A DNA stretch of 8,165 bases from CALMFQ01 sp964495595 (GCA_964495595.1 CAZBWH010000102.1:1-8165); one strand, 5' to 3'; positions 1 to 6,011 are shown, numbered from the stretch's first letter. The notes: generated from the letters alone by a model not told the origin. Made by a program: numbers and translations.

Positions 1-171
1 AATCCCCGTACGAAAGGCGGGGCAAGAGAACCCTTGGTAACGGCAACAGTACCATTGACCGCTATAAGTCTTAATCCCCTTACGAAAGGCGGGGCAAGAG
101 AACCAGTAATGGGTTCGTGAACATTAACGGAGAAAGTCTTAATCCCCTTACGAAAGGCGGGGCAAGAGAAC
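1..171 (-). CRISPR. CRISPR array, right-hand end (2 full repeats, 1 partial)
   Basis: Two identical 36-bp repeats lie at 68-103 and 136-171. A third copy, cut by the window edge, is at 1-31 and differs by one base (G for T at position 8). Spacers are 32-67 (36 bp) and 104-135 (32 bp), a length spread usual for type III arrays. On the plus strand each repeat starts GTCTTAATCCCC and ends GCAAGAGAAC. The core CCCCTTACGAAAGGCGGGG can fold into a short bulged hairpin. I infer transcription on the minus strand: the cas2 end of the adaptation genes faces 171, the right-most repeat is intact, and the only variant lies further left, as expected at a leader-distal end. The crRNA handle would then be ATTAAGAC. 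Neither spacer matches another part of the window by eye. The array continues to the left. Confidence 0.96.
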
Positions 172-461
172 TCTAGCTCATCCGGGCCGCGACTGGCAAG
201 GTATGGCGGGCTGGCTTGCGGGGGATGCGGGGGTTCGGGCGGGCTGACTGGCGGTCAGGGACATAACTTTTTCTCCTGATGGCTGATTTTCTTTGCAAAA
301 CAGGCTATCGGCGCGTGATTGTTCTGAATTCGCATGCAGATCATGCTCCAGGTGGTTGATATCCCTGGCCTGTCTGGCTGAAGCCGATGGGCCGGCCGGT
401 CTGCTGGCTGAGTTTTTCCGGGGGCCGGGGGCTTGCACCGCTGCGGTGCCTGGCGCGGGGG
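172..461 (-). promoter_or_regulatory. Probable CRISPR leader between cas2 and the array
   Basis: This 290-bp stretch separates the cas2 stop codon from the first intact repeat, where a leader with its promoter and integration signals is expected. The part around 265-360 is less GC-rich than its surroundings. I found no convincing -35/-10 pair and no clear IHF site. A 7-bp palindrome, GCACCGC/GCGGTGC, lies at 435-449, just after the cas2 stop on the transcribed strand, but no T-run follows, so I do not call it a terminator. A short open frame with a good ribosome binding site is listed separately. The leader role is inferred from position only. Confidence 0.55.
178..264 (-). CDS. Possible 28-residue leader mini-ORF
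   Basis: This open frame reads away from cas2 and ends 6 bp before the first CRISPR repeat. Its ATG is preceded by AGGAG with an 8-base gap, a near-ideal ribosome binding site. The peptide begins MSLTASQPAR, is rich in Pro, Ala and Ser, and matches no family I know. It has no membrane segment or recognisable motif. The ribosome binding site is the only strong argument for it. It may be a short translated leader or a chance frame in GC-rich DNA, so treat it as tentative. Confidence 0.27.
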   Translation of the reverse strand: MSLTASQPARTPASPASQPAIPCQSRPG

Positions 462-737
462 TCAGCATTGCCAGTGGGATTCGTCACGCGTGAGCTGGCC
501 TTTGCCGGCGATGATGACGCTTTGCAGGTCGCGGCTGCACAGGGGGTAGTAACGCAGTTTGTCGCGTTCGGGGTCGATGCGGTGGGCAAGGCGGCGCTTG
601 AGGCGGGCGAGACGGTCGCCGTCAAGGTGACATTCGAAGACGGAGTCCTGGACGCGGGTGCCGTAGCCTTCGAGCAGGCGGGCGATGCGGTTGCGGCGGC
701 GGGTGTCGAATATGTCGTAGCAGATGAGGTAGAACAT
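462..737 (-). CDS. cas2: Cas2 (copy A), CRISPR adaptation protein
   Basis: This is a 91-residue Cas2, the dimeric ferredoxin-fold protein that bridges two Cas1 dimers in the spacer integration complex. The first strand, MFYLICYDIFD, carries the conserved Asp at residue 8. It is followed by the basic helix RRRNRIARLLEGYG, the family signature RVQDSVFEC (residues about 28-36), and the late strand RYYPLC. The length is normal for the family. Its ATG lies three bases after the stop of the upstream cas2, with no obvious ribosome binding site, so translation is probably coupled. It is the last gene before the array. It differs clearly from its neighbour at 741-1028, so the pair is not a recent duplication. 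Integration needs Cas1, here supplied by the RT-Cas1 fusion. Confidence 0.95.
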   Translation of the reverse strand: MFYLICYDIFDTRRRNRIARLLEGYGTRVQDSVFECHLDGDRLARLKRRLAHRIDPERDKLRYYPLCSRDLQSVIIAGKGQLTRDESHWQC

Positions 738-740
738 GGG

Positions 741-1028
741 TCAGATGATCCAGTAGGCGGGGTCTTCGGGGCGTTTGCCACGGCCGTGCCAGCTTACCCG
801 GTCGCGGCACCAGACGCAAAGGGGATAGGCGCGCAAGGAGTCGGTTTCGGCATCGAGCCGGGGGGCCCATTCGGCTAGCAGGCGCTGGGCGCTGTCGTGG
901 CTGAGCCAGCATTCAAATACGGAGTACTGGACGCGGTCGCCGACGGTGAGCAGGACTTGTTCGATCTGCAGCCGCAGGCGGTCGTCGGCAATGTCGTAGC
1001 TGATCAGCCAGAGGCGGTTGGCTCGCAT
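741..1028 (-). CDS. cas2: Cas2 (copy B), CRISPR adaptation protein
   Basis: This is a 95-residue Cas2 paralogue. The first strand, RLWLISYDIADDRLR, contains the conserved Asp at residue 12. The signature RVQYSVFECWL lies near residues 32-42, followed by DSLRAYPLC. A short Cys/Trp-containing tail (CVWCRDRVSWHGRG) sets it apart from copy A. Its ATG follows the RT-cas1 stop after two bases (TGA CC ATG), a tight arrangement that suggests translational coupling and roughly matched expression. Two divergent Cas2 proteins beside an RT-Cas1 are known from Vibrio vulnificus YJ016. Whether they form a heterodimer, or have separate jobs, cannot be read from the sequence. Confidence 0.94.
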   Translation of the reverse strand: MRANRLWLISYDIADDRLRLQIEQVLLTVGDRVQYSVFECWLSHDSAQRLLAEWAPRLDAETDSLRAYPLCVWCRDRVSWHGRGKRPEDPAYWII

Positions 1029-1030
1029 GG

Positions 1031-3097
1031 TCAGCGCCAGATGAGGGGGTGGTAGACAGGTTCGTCGCCGCTGATGACGCGGGCGTAGTGATATACCTGA
1101 AACTGGATGATGCGCTGCCAGTCGCTTAGGTGGCCGGTGCGGGGGTGTTTCTGGCGGCTGTTGAGGCGGGCTTCGATGAGGGCGATGAAGCGTTTGCGGG
1201 CCTCGGGCTGCAGCCGGCAGGGTTGGCTGCTTTGGGGGCTGTGGCTGAAGTCAGCCTGGGTGAGCTGCTTTTGCCGCAGGGCCTGGATGACGATCTGGTC
1301 GATGAGGGGGGCGCGGAATTCTTCCATGAGGTCGGAGGCGAGCGCGGGGTGGCCGGCGCTGCGGGCGTGCAGTGCGCCAAGCCAGGGGCTAAGGCCGCGC
1401 CGGCGGATGTGAGCGAGTACGGTGTGGTAGAGGACGGCGTAGCCGAAGCTGAGCAAAACGTTGACGGGGTCGGTGGGGGGACGGCGCTGGCGGCTGCCGA
1501 ATGACCAGTCGTCGCTGAGCAGTTCGCGCACAGCCTGAAAATACAGTCGGGCGCCCTGCCCTTCAAGGCCGCGGACGGTGGCAATGTCGGGGGCCTGGTT
1601 GAGTCGGGCTTGCATGTCGGCGATCAGTCCTTCGCGGATGGTGACGTTCTGCAGGTCGACGTAGCGGTTGATGCGGCGCAGGAGGCTGCGGCTGTTCTGC
1701 AGTTTGCCGCGCACGAAGGCGCGGGCGAGCATGAGTTGCTGGGGGCCGTCGTCGGCGGCGCGGTGCTGGGCGGTGTGCAGTTCGCTGTGGTCGCGGCCGT
1801 GGTCAAGCGAGCAGCCGTAGCGGCCGCTGATTTCGGCAAAATGCACTTGCAGCCCTTCTTCGGCGGCGTGGCGCAAGAGGGCGCTGGATACGAGGGCGTT
1901 GCCGGCGATGTAGAGGTGGTCGAGCTTGCCCAGGGGGATGGAGAGCAGTTCTTGCCGCTGTCGCAGGAGGATCAGTCGGCCGGCTTGTTTGGTGATGCGC
2001 AGGCCTTGTTCGAAGATGTACAGGGTGCGCTGGGCGGGTTCAATGCCGGCGTCGTCGTCCAGCCGCCAGCTTTCGGCGGCGGTGAGATCGGTGGGGAGGA
2101 TGGCGCCGGTGGGGTCGTGTTCGTCGGCGACGGGGCCGACGGCGGGCCGGGGGGCGAGGGTCTGCGGCTGGATGCCGGGCGGCAGGCGGTTGGCCTGGGT
2201 GTTCGGCGCGTCGGGGATGACCCACGGTGCGGCGTCGGGGTCTTCGGGCAGCAGGAGGTTGCGGATGAAGTGGACGCCGAGAAAACGAAAGCCTTGCTCA
2301 AAATGGACGATGCGGGTTTTGTCGGGGTTGAGCTGCAGTTGCAGGGCGTCGAGGACTTCGGTGGTGAGTTCGAGTGCGTCTTCGGCGTCTTCGCGCTGGC
2401 GGCAGAGGACGAGAAAGTCGTCGGCGAAGCGTACGAGCCGCAGGCTGGCGTCTTGCATGGCTTCGTCGAGGTGGTCGAGATAGAGGTTGGCGAGGACGGG
2501 CGAGAGGGGCGAGCCCTGGGGGACGCCTTGTTCGAGCAGGTAGGGCTGGCCTTGGGCGGGCTGGATGATGGCGGCGAGCCATAGCTGGATGAGGGGCAGC
2601 AGGCTGGCGTCGGGCAGGTTGGCGCGCAGTTGCTGTTGGAGCTGGCGGTGGTCGATGGTGTCGAAAAAGGTGCTGATGTCGGCGTCGACGACCCATTGGT
2701 AGCCTTGGTCGCGATATTGGGCGACGCGGGCGATGGCTTGCTTGACTGAACGGCCGGGGCGGTAGCCGTAGCTGGCGTCTTCAAAGCCGGGGTCGAGCAG
2801 TGGGGTGACGATGCGGGCACAGGCGGCCTGCAGGATGCGGTCGCGCACGGCGGGGATGGCCAGCCGGCGCAGTTTGCCGTTGTCTTTGGGTACCCATACT
2901 TCAAGCAGCGGCAGCGGGGTGTACTGCTGGCGTTCGATGTCGCTTTTGAGGGTGATCAGCCGGCCGAGCAGTTTTTCGCCAAAGCTGGCGATGCTGATGC
3001 CGTCGACGCCGGGGGCGCCGTTGTTGTCGCGCACTTTTTGCCAGGCGGCGTAGAGGTTGTCTTCGGCGAGCATGGTTTGCAGCAGGTTTGCGGACAT
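1031..3097 (-). CDS. cas1: Reverse transcriptase-Cas1 fusion (spacer integrase)
   Basis: This 688-residue protein joins a group II intron-like reverse transcriptase to Cas1. Relatives in Marinomonas mediterranea and V. vulnificus take up spacers from RNA. The RT part covers about residues 1-280. It has the N-terminal NNGAPGVDGISI block, motif A DADISTFFDTIDH with probable catalytic Asp140, motif B QGVPQGSPLSPVLANLYLD, the RFADD box with Asp226/Asp227, and the following LNPDKT and FRFLGVHF blocks. A Pro-rich linker of about 65 residues follows. Cas1 runs from about 357 to 688, with likely metal ligands Glu512 (RGLEGQGARLYF), His577 (GALHARS) and Asp589/Glu592 (SDLMEEFR). All expected catalytic residues are present. 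No Cas6 domain is fused at the N-terminus, unlike the Marinomonas protein; cas6 is separate here. The chosen ATG has only a weak AGG upstream, inside the end of a preceding mini-ORF. Confidence 0.97.
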   Translation of the reverse strand: MSANLLQTMLAEDNLYAAWQKVRDNNGAPGVDGISIASFGEKLLGRLITLKSDIERQQYTPLPLLEVWVPKDNGKLRRLAIPAVRDRILQAACARIVTPLLDPGFEDASYGYRPGRSVKQAIARVAQYRDQGYQWVVDADISTFFDTIDHRQLQQQLRANLPDASLLPLIQLWLAAIIQPAQGQPYLLEQGVPQGSPLSPVLANLYLDHLDEAMQDASLRLVRFADDFLVLCRQREDAEDALELTTEVLDALQLQLNPDKTRIVHFEQGFRFLGVHFIRNLLLPEDPDAAPWVIPDAPNTQANRLPPGIQPQTLAPRPAVGPVADEHDPTGAILPTDLTAAESWRLDDDAGIEPAQRTLYIFEQGLRITKQAGRLILLRQRQELLSIPLGKLDHLYIAGNALVSSALLRHAAEEGLQVHFAEISGRYGCSLDHGRDHSELHTAQHRAADDGPQQLMLARAFVRGKLQNSRSLLRRINRYVDLQNVTIREGLIADMQARLNQAPDIATVRGLEGQGARLYFQAVRELLSDDWSFGSRQRRPPTDPVNVLLSFGYAVLYHTVLAHIRRRGLSPWLGALHARSAGHPALASDLMEEFRAPLIDQIVIQALRQKQLTQADFSHSPQSSQPCRLQPEARKRFIALIEARLNSRQKHPRTGHLSDWQRIIQFQVYHYARVISGDEPVYHPLIWR

Positions 3098-3105
3098 GGG
3101 CGGGT

Positions 3106-3204
3106 TTACCTGTCGCGTTTGTACCAGGTGCGGCTTGTGTGGCGGCCCCAGTTGTGGCCGGTGTCGCTGCCAGACAGGCGGCTTAGGCTATGCCAGAATC
3201 CCAT
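3106..3204 (-). CDS. Possible 32-residue basic mini-protein before RT-cas1
   Basis: A short open frame ends 8 bp before the RT-cas1 start. Its ATG has a strong ribosome binding site, GGGAG with a 7-base gap, better than that of RT-cas1 itself. The peptide begins MGFWHSLSRL and ends RTWYKRDR. It has three Trp, three His, five Arg and one Lys against two Asp, so it is basic and could bind nucleic acid or a partner protein. No family is recognised. It may act as a small accessory protein, or it may simply bring ribosomes to the weak RT-cas1 start by coupling. Conservation in related loci has not been tested. Confidence 0.45.
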   Translation of the reverse strand: MGFWHSLSRLSGSDTGHNWGRHTSRTWYKRDR

Positions 3205-3330
3205 GATGCTGCTCCCTGCTCGTCAGGCCACGCTGGGTGGCGATGAGGTCATTATGGATGGCGGGCGGGCAACTGGCTGCGAGGGCGAGCTTGCCAGGCG
3301 GGGTGCAGACAAGGGGATACAGGTACCCGG

Positions 3331-3391
3331 CCGGCCTGTAGACCGCTCTGGTATTGACTTACAGGCCGGTTGCAGGCCGCTCCCAGAGCGG
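3331..3391. repeat. Two interleaved perfect inverted repeats
   Basis: The intergenic stretch 3205-3408 has no convincing gene but holds two nested inverted repeats. Repeat A is CCGGCCTGTA (3331-3340) with TACAGGCCGG (3360-3369). Repeat B is CCGCTCTGG (3343-3351) with CCAGAGCGG (3383-3391). The order A-B-A'-B' means that in RNA the two stems either form a pseudoknot or exclude each other. A further local hairpin (about 3375-3395, GGCCGCTC/GAGCGGGCC with one bulged G) competes with both. No T-run follows on the minus strand, so this is not a standard terminator. Its position between the CARF-like gene and the RT-cas1 genes suggests an RNA switch, a processing site or a protein-binding site. Confidence 0.6.
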
Positions 3392-3408
3392 GCCGTGGCG
3401 CGATGGGG

Positions 3409-4317
3409 TCAACCGATCGATGAGCGGTTGTCGTAATACATGTTTCCTACCATCACTTTGCTGTCGGTGGTCGACACATACGAAAACCACATGTGGTTGT
3501 GCAGGGTGATGGCCGCCGCGGCAATGCTGTAGGGCTTTTGCCCGCTGGTTACGTCGATCACGATGGCTGACTGGGGAATCTGTTTGCTGGTCAGCTTGGT
3601 GACGATTTTATCCAGATAGTCATACACCTCGCTGACGCTTTCGGTATCCAGTGCCTCAAGGTTGGACTGGATGTCGATGCTGGCCAGTCCAAGATGCTCA
3701 AGTAGTTTGCGAATGTCGTGGGCGGCGGCCAGGGTCTGCTCACTGCACACCAGCTCGATCCTTAGCGAACCAGGTGCACTCGCACTCTGAATCAGGCGGA
3801 GCAACTGCTGCAATGAAACATAGCCACCTTCTTTTTGCATTTCATCACACTGAAGCAAGGCCTCCGGCAGTGAGGTGGGCACTGGATAAGGCGCAAGACC
3901 AGTTTTTTTGCCGTGACGCCAGACGAGGCTATCGCCCGAACCTTCAAGCCGCCAGGGCGAAGTCGATACGCAATAAACCAGCGCCTGACGTTTGCCCAGA
4001 CCTTCGACTTCGCTGTGCACTTTGATGGGTTTTTCCTTGGGCAGGGCCTCGAACAACCACCACCCCAACACGATGCAGAGAATCAGCAAAATGGCAATCT
4101 GGCCGTACCACAAGTGCAGTGCATCGAATGCTTTTTCATATGGTCTGGCGATACAGCCAAGATGGAACAGCCAGTGTGCAAACGGCTGCTCGCCTTTCAG
4201 TGCGTCGCCCAGTATGCCGACCAACACACCGAACAGGATGGTTGGACTGGCGATCCAGACAAATTTTTTCCAGCGTGCGCCGGCTTTGAACCACTTGGCT
4301 TGGCCGGTGTTTCTCAT
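3409..4317 (-). CDS. Two-helix membrane protein with CARF-like domain (candidate cOA effector)
   Basis: This 302-residue protein has two hydrophobic segments, about residues 20-40 (FVWIASPTILFGVLVGIL) and 69-90 (LWYGQIAILLILCIVLGWWLF), and then a soluble region from about 100. That region opens with a strand-like QALVYCVSTSP and ends with AIVIDVTSGQKPYSIAAAA (about 251-269). The latter resembles the D-x-T-G/S-G-x-K ... A-A motif of CARF domains in Csm6, Card1 and related sensors of cyclic oligoadenylate. By analogy with Cam1 and other membrane CARF proteins it could alter the inner membrane when type III immunity fires; that is inference. I chose the ATG at 4317 because AGGAG lies 8 bases upstream. 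A GTG at 4389 or an ATG at 4347 would extend it, but with weaker sites. It follows csx16 by 55 bp. Base composition is visibly less GC-rich than in RT-cas1. Confidence 0.78.
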   Translation of the reverse strand: MRNTGQAKWFKAGARWKKFVWIASPTILFGVLVGILGDALKGEQPFAHWLFHLGCIARPYEKAFDALHLWYGQIAILLILCIVLGWWLFEALPKEKPIKVHSEVEGLGKRQALVYCVSTSPWRLEGSGDSLVWRHGKKTGLAPYPVPTSLPEALLQCDEMQKEGGYVSLQQLLRLIQSASAPGSLRIELVCSEQTLAAAHDIRKLLEHLGLASIDIQSNLEALDTESVSEVYDYLDKIVTKLTSKQIPQSAIVIDVTSGQKPYSIAAAAITLHNHMWFSYVSTTDSKVMVGNMYYDNRSSIG

Positions 4318-4372
4318 GTCAGTGTCTCCTGATTGATGCTTATTCATCGCTTGCAGACTGCAGCATTCCGCT

Positions 4373-4672
4373 TTACTGATCCGGAACACTGGCCACCCAG
4401 AATGCCTCCAGCCTGGCCTGGCAGGCTTGCATGTCCTCCAGGCTCAGCTCACTGCCACGCTTGTCTGCTGGCACGGTCAGACTCAAATGCAGATAGCGCC
4501 CCTTTCTGGCACACACTTCTGCCGCGAGGTGCACGGGCAAGGTGCCAATCACGGTGTCACCCGGCGCGAGCTGGGCGGGGTCGAGGTGTGCGATGCAGTG
4601 GTCGACCTCGACTCCCCGTTGCATGAGCCATTGCAGGGCGCCTTGATGGCGGGATACAAACCAGGTTGTCAT
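4373..4672 (-). CDS. csx16: Csx16 (VVA1548 family), type III accessory protein
   Basis: This 99-residue protein matches the Csx16 pattern. It starts MTTWFVSRHQGALQWL, has a VDHCIAHLD strand region, then GDTVIGTLPVHLAAEVC (about residues 40-56) and RYLHLSLTVPADKRG, and ends with a short acidic helix (LSLEDMQACQARLEAFW). The fold is expected to be CARF-related. As I recall, Csx16 and the similar Csx15 and Csx20 have been proposed or reported to be ring nucleases that destroy cyclic oligoadenylate and so end the type III response. The ATG at 4672 is chosen over an upstream in-frame ATG at 4744 because AGGAG lies 10 bases before it and because family members start at MTT. It sits between cas6 and the membrane CARF-like gene, which fits a signal-removal partner for that effector. 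Confidence 0.86.
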   Translation of the reverse strand: MTTWFVSRHQGALQWLMQRGVEVDHCIAHLDPAQLAPGDTVIGTLPVHLAAEVCARKGRYLHLSLTVPADKRGSELSLEDMQACQARLEAFWVASVPDQ

Positions 4673-4696
4673 GTTTTTCGTGCTCCTGTGGTGTCT

Positions 4697-4717
4697 GCGC
4701 AGGATTCGACCCTGCGC
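4697..4717 (-). other. tRNA T-arm-like hairpin between cas6 and csx16
   Basis: On the minus strand a perfect 7-bp stem, GCGCAGG/CCTGCGC, encloses the loop GTCGAAT, and GCAGACACCA follows. This closely resembles a tRNA T-arm (GGTTCGAATCC, here lacking one T) plus a 3' end. No D-arm, anticodon arm or matching acceptor strand could be fitted upstream, so it is not a complete tRNA. It may be a tRNA remnant, an old attachment site, or a hairpin that sets the relative expression of cas6 and csx16. The csx16 ribosome binding site begins about 10 bases downstream. Confidence 0.4.
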
Positions 4718-4785
4718 TGCCAGCGGGCTGCCGGAATGACTCACGATAGTCGATTACGGGTGGCAGGCGGGGTTGGGCAAGCTTG

Positions 4786-5658
4786 TCATGCGCTGCCGGC
4801 CAGGCCGATCTTGCCAAAGCCGAAGGTTGTTTTGTTGCCTAGCTGCAGGTGTTGCATCAGCCGGAGCCACGGCCACAGCAGCGGGTCGGGCGGGCTGTAT
4901 TCGAGCTGGCCGTAAAGGCCGCCCAGCACCATGGCCTGCTGCTGACGGGCCGAGTAACGTTCGGCATCCAGCCAGCTCAGCTCGGCGTTCAGCAGGCGGC
5001 ATTGCGCGGCCGCGTGTTGTAGCGGCTGGTACTGTTCGTGCGAGAGCAATGCCTCGGGCTGGCCCAGCAGGCCGCTGACCCGGCCAATCAGCCGGTGCAG
5101 CAGCAAGGCCATGTCCGGCGGCTGCCGCAATATGTCACCACGCTGTTTGAGGCGCAGCGGTGCCAATAGCTGCAGGTGCAATGGCCCCGGCAGAGGCTGG
5201 GCATCGAGGTCGGCAAAAGTCAGTGCGCGAGCCTGGCCAAGGTCGGCCTGCGGGTTGCCGAGGCGGTCCAGCGCGGCAAAGCCTTTGAGCTGGAACGGTG
5301 CCCGCTGCTTTCCCAGCCCGGCCTGCTGGATGTGCAGCAGGGCTTGCACCACGGCAGCGGCATGCGATACCTGTTGGTTGAACAAGCGGATCTCGAACGA
5401 CCAGTTGCCGCCGGTATTGATCCGGCGGGGGTGTTTGAGCGGTGCATACAGGGCATACGGGCGACCGCGCTCGTCGCTGCCGCCAAACAGTTGCTGAAAC
5501 ACGGTAGGCGCGGTTTGCTGTAGCGCCATGCCAAGAAAGCTGTGCACCAGCAGTCCGGGCACAGGCGGTAATTCGAGCGGGGCTTGCAGTTGTAGGTCAA
5601 ACCGCAGGGTGAGCCACTGCAGTTGGTGCAGGGCAGGAACAGGGTAGGTATTTGGCAT
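4786..5658 (-). CDS. cas6: Cas6, pre-crRNA processing endoribonuclease
   Basis: This 290-residue protein belongs to the RAMP-fold Cas6 group typical of type III loci. Cas6 cuts the array transcript inside each repeat to release crRNAs. An N-terminal ferredoxin-like strand (QLQWLTLRFDLQLQAP) is followed by GLLVHSFLGMAL, and a YALYAPLK strand lies near residues 68-75. The diagnostic C-terminus contains VLGGLYGQLEYS (about 245-256) and then the Gly-rich loop LGNKTTFGFGKIGL (about 273-286), the RNA-binding signature of the family. The catalytic residue is not fixed in this family; His or Tyr residues in the N-terminal half are candidates. The ATG has no clear ribosome binding site, but no better in-frame start is evident. 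It stands alone here, whereas some RT-Cas1 proteins carry a Cas6 domain. Confidence 0.88.
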   Translation of the reverse strand: MPNTYPVPALHQLQWLTLRFDLQLQAPLELPPVPGLLVHSFLGMALQQTAPTVFQQLFGGSDERGRPYALYAPLKHPRRINTGGNWSFEIRLFNQQVSHAAAVVQALLHIQQAGLGKQRAPFQLKGFAALDRLGNPQADLGQARALTFADLDAQPLPGPLHLQLLAPLRLKQRGDILRQPPDMALLLHRLIGRVSGLLGQPEALLSHEQYQPLQHAAAQCRLLNAELSWLDAERYSARQQQAMVLGGLYGQLEYSPPDPLLWPWLRLMQHLQLGNKTTFGFGKIGLAGSA

Positions 5659-5712
5659 GACTGGCTAGAGTGTGTGTTGCGGAACGGGCAATGCTGACTG
5701 CAAGTTTGACGG

Positions 5713-5909
5713 TCAGCGGATCAGTGAGCTGATGCGCCGGCCAAGCTGCTGGCTGGCGAGCTGGCGCCAGGCATGGTGGATGACGACGGCTTCGTCCAGC
5801 CCCAGGGCTTGAGCCAGCTGCTGCAGGCGGGGGTGCGAGAGGCCGATTCGGTGTCCGTGTCGGTGGTTGGATACGTGACAAGCAGGTGGTAAGGGGTGGT
5901 GTTGGGCAT
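5713..5909 (-). pseudogene. Small gene with a one-base frameshift (about 65 residues if repaired)
   Basis: An ATG at 5909 follows AAGGAG (gap only two bases) and begins MPNTTPYHLLVTYPTTDTD. In this frame the later residues look non-coding and stop near 5721. One frame away a protein-like stretch, RLQQLAQALGLDEAVVIHH and on to RRISSLIR, runs to a TGA at 5713. Adding one base to the run of five G at 5829-5833 (plus-strand view) joins the two halves into one 65-residue protein. The second half looks helical, like small ribbon-helix-helix regulators or antitoxins, but no family is certain. It could be a pseudogene, a sequencing error in the homopolymer, or a phase-variable or programmed frameshift. 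It would be the first gene of the minus-strand cluster, 54 bp before cas6. Confidence 0.5.
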
Positions 5910-5950
5910 GGCTCCTTATATTCCTTCTTCAATGTCAGGCAAGCCGGTTT

Positions 5951-5971
5951 GCATTGCGGATGGCGCAATGC
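5951..5971. promoter_or_regulatory. Perfect 8-bp inverted repeat, probable operator
   Basis: GCATTGCG and CGCAATGC flank a 5-bp centre (GATGG). A plus-strand extended -10 element, TGCTATGAT, starts one base to the right (5972-5980). The palindrome therefore occupies the -35 and spacer zone, the usual place for a repressor. It lies between the divergent cas-cluster and helicase genes, 42 bp from the first minus-strand ATG, so one bound protein could affect both directions. The binding protein is unknown; the small frameshifted gene next to it is one candidate by position. Confidence 0.45.
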
Positions 5972-6011
5972 TGCTATGATTCGGTTCGGCCGATGTATTG
6001 CTTTTCCAGAC

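Noticed and set aside
435..449. Palindrome GCACCGC/GCGGTGC after cas2 as a terminator
   Set aside because: No T-run follows on the transcribed strand, and the loop would be too small unless the stem is shortened.
1610..2584. Long plus-strand open frame (324 codons) opposite RT-cas1
   Set aside because: It is the antisense shadow of a GC-rich gene. It is strongly biased to Gly, Val, Ala and Glu, has no recognisable domain, and the minus strand encodes an unmistakable RT-Cas1.
1972..2904. 310-codon minus-strand frame inside RT-cas1
   Set aside because: It is an out-of-frame reading of the same gene, rich in Ser, Pro and Thr with no family features.
3038..3436. Plus-strand 132-codon frame across the gap before RT-cas1
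   Set aside because: It overlaps the RT-cas1 start and the end of the CARF-like gene on the other strand, and shows no ribosome binding site or recognisable motif.
4673..4785. Complete tRNA gene between cas6 and csx16
   Set aside because: Only a T-arm-like hairpin and a CCA-like end are present. No pairing acceptor, D-arm or anticodon arm could be fitted, and the loop lacks one base.
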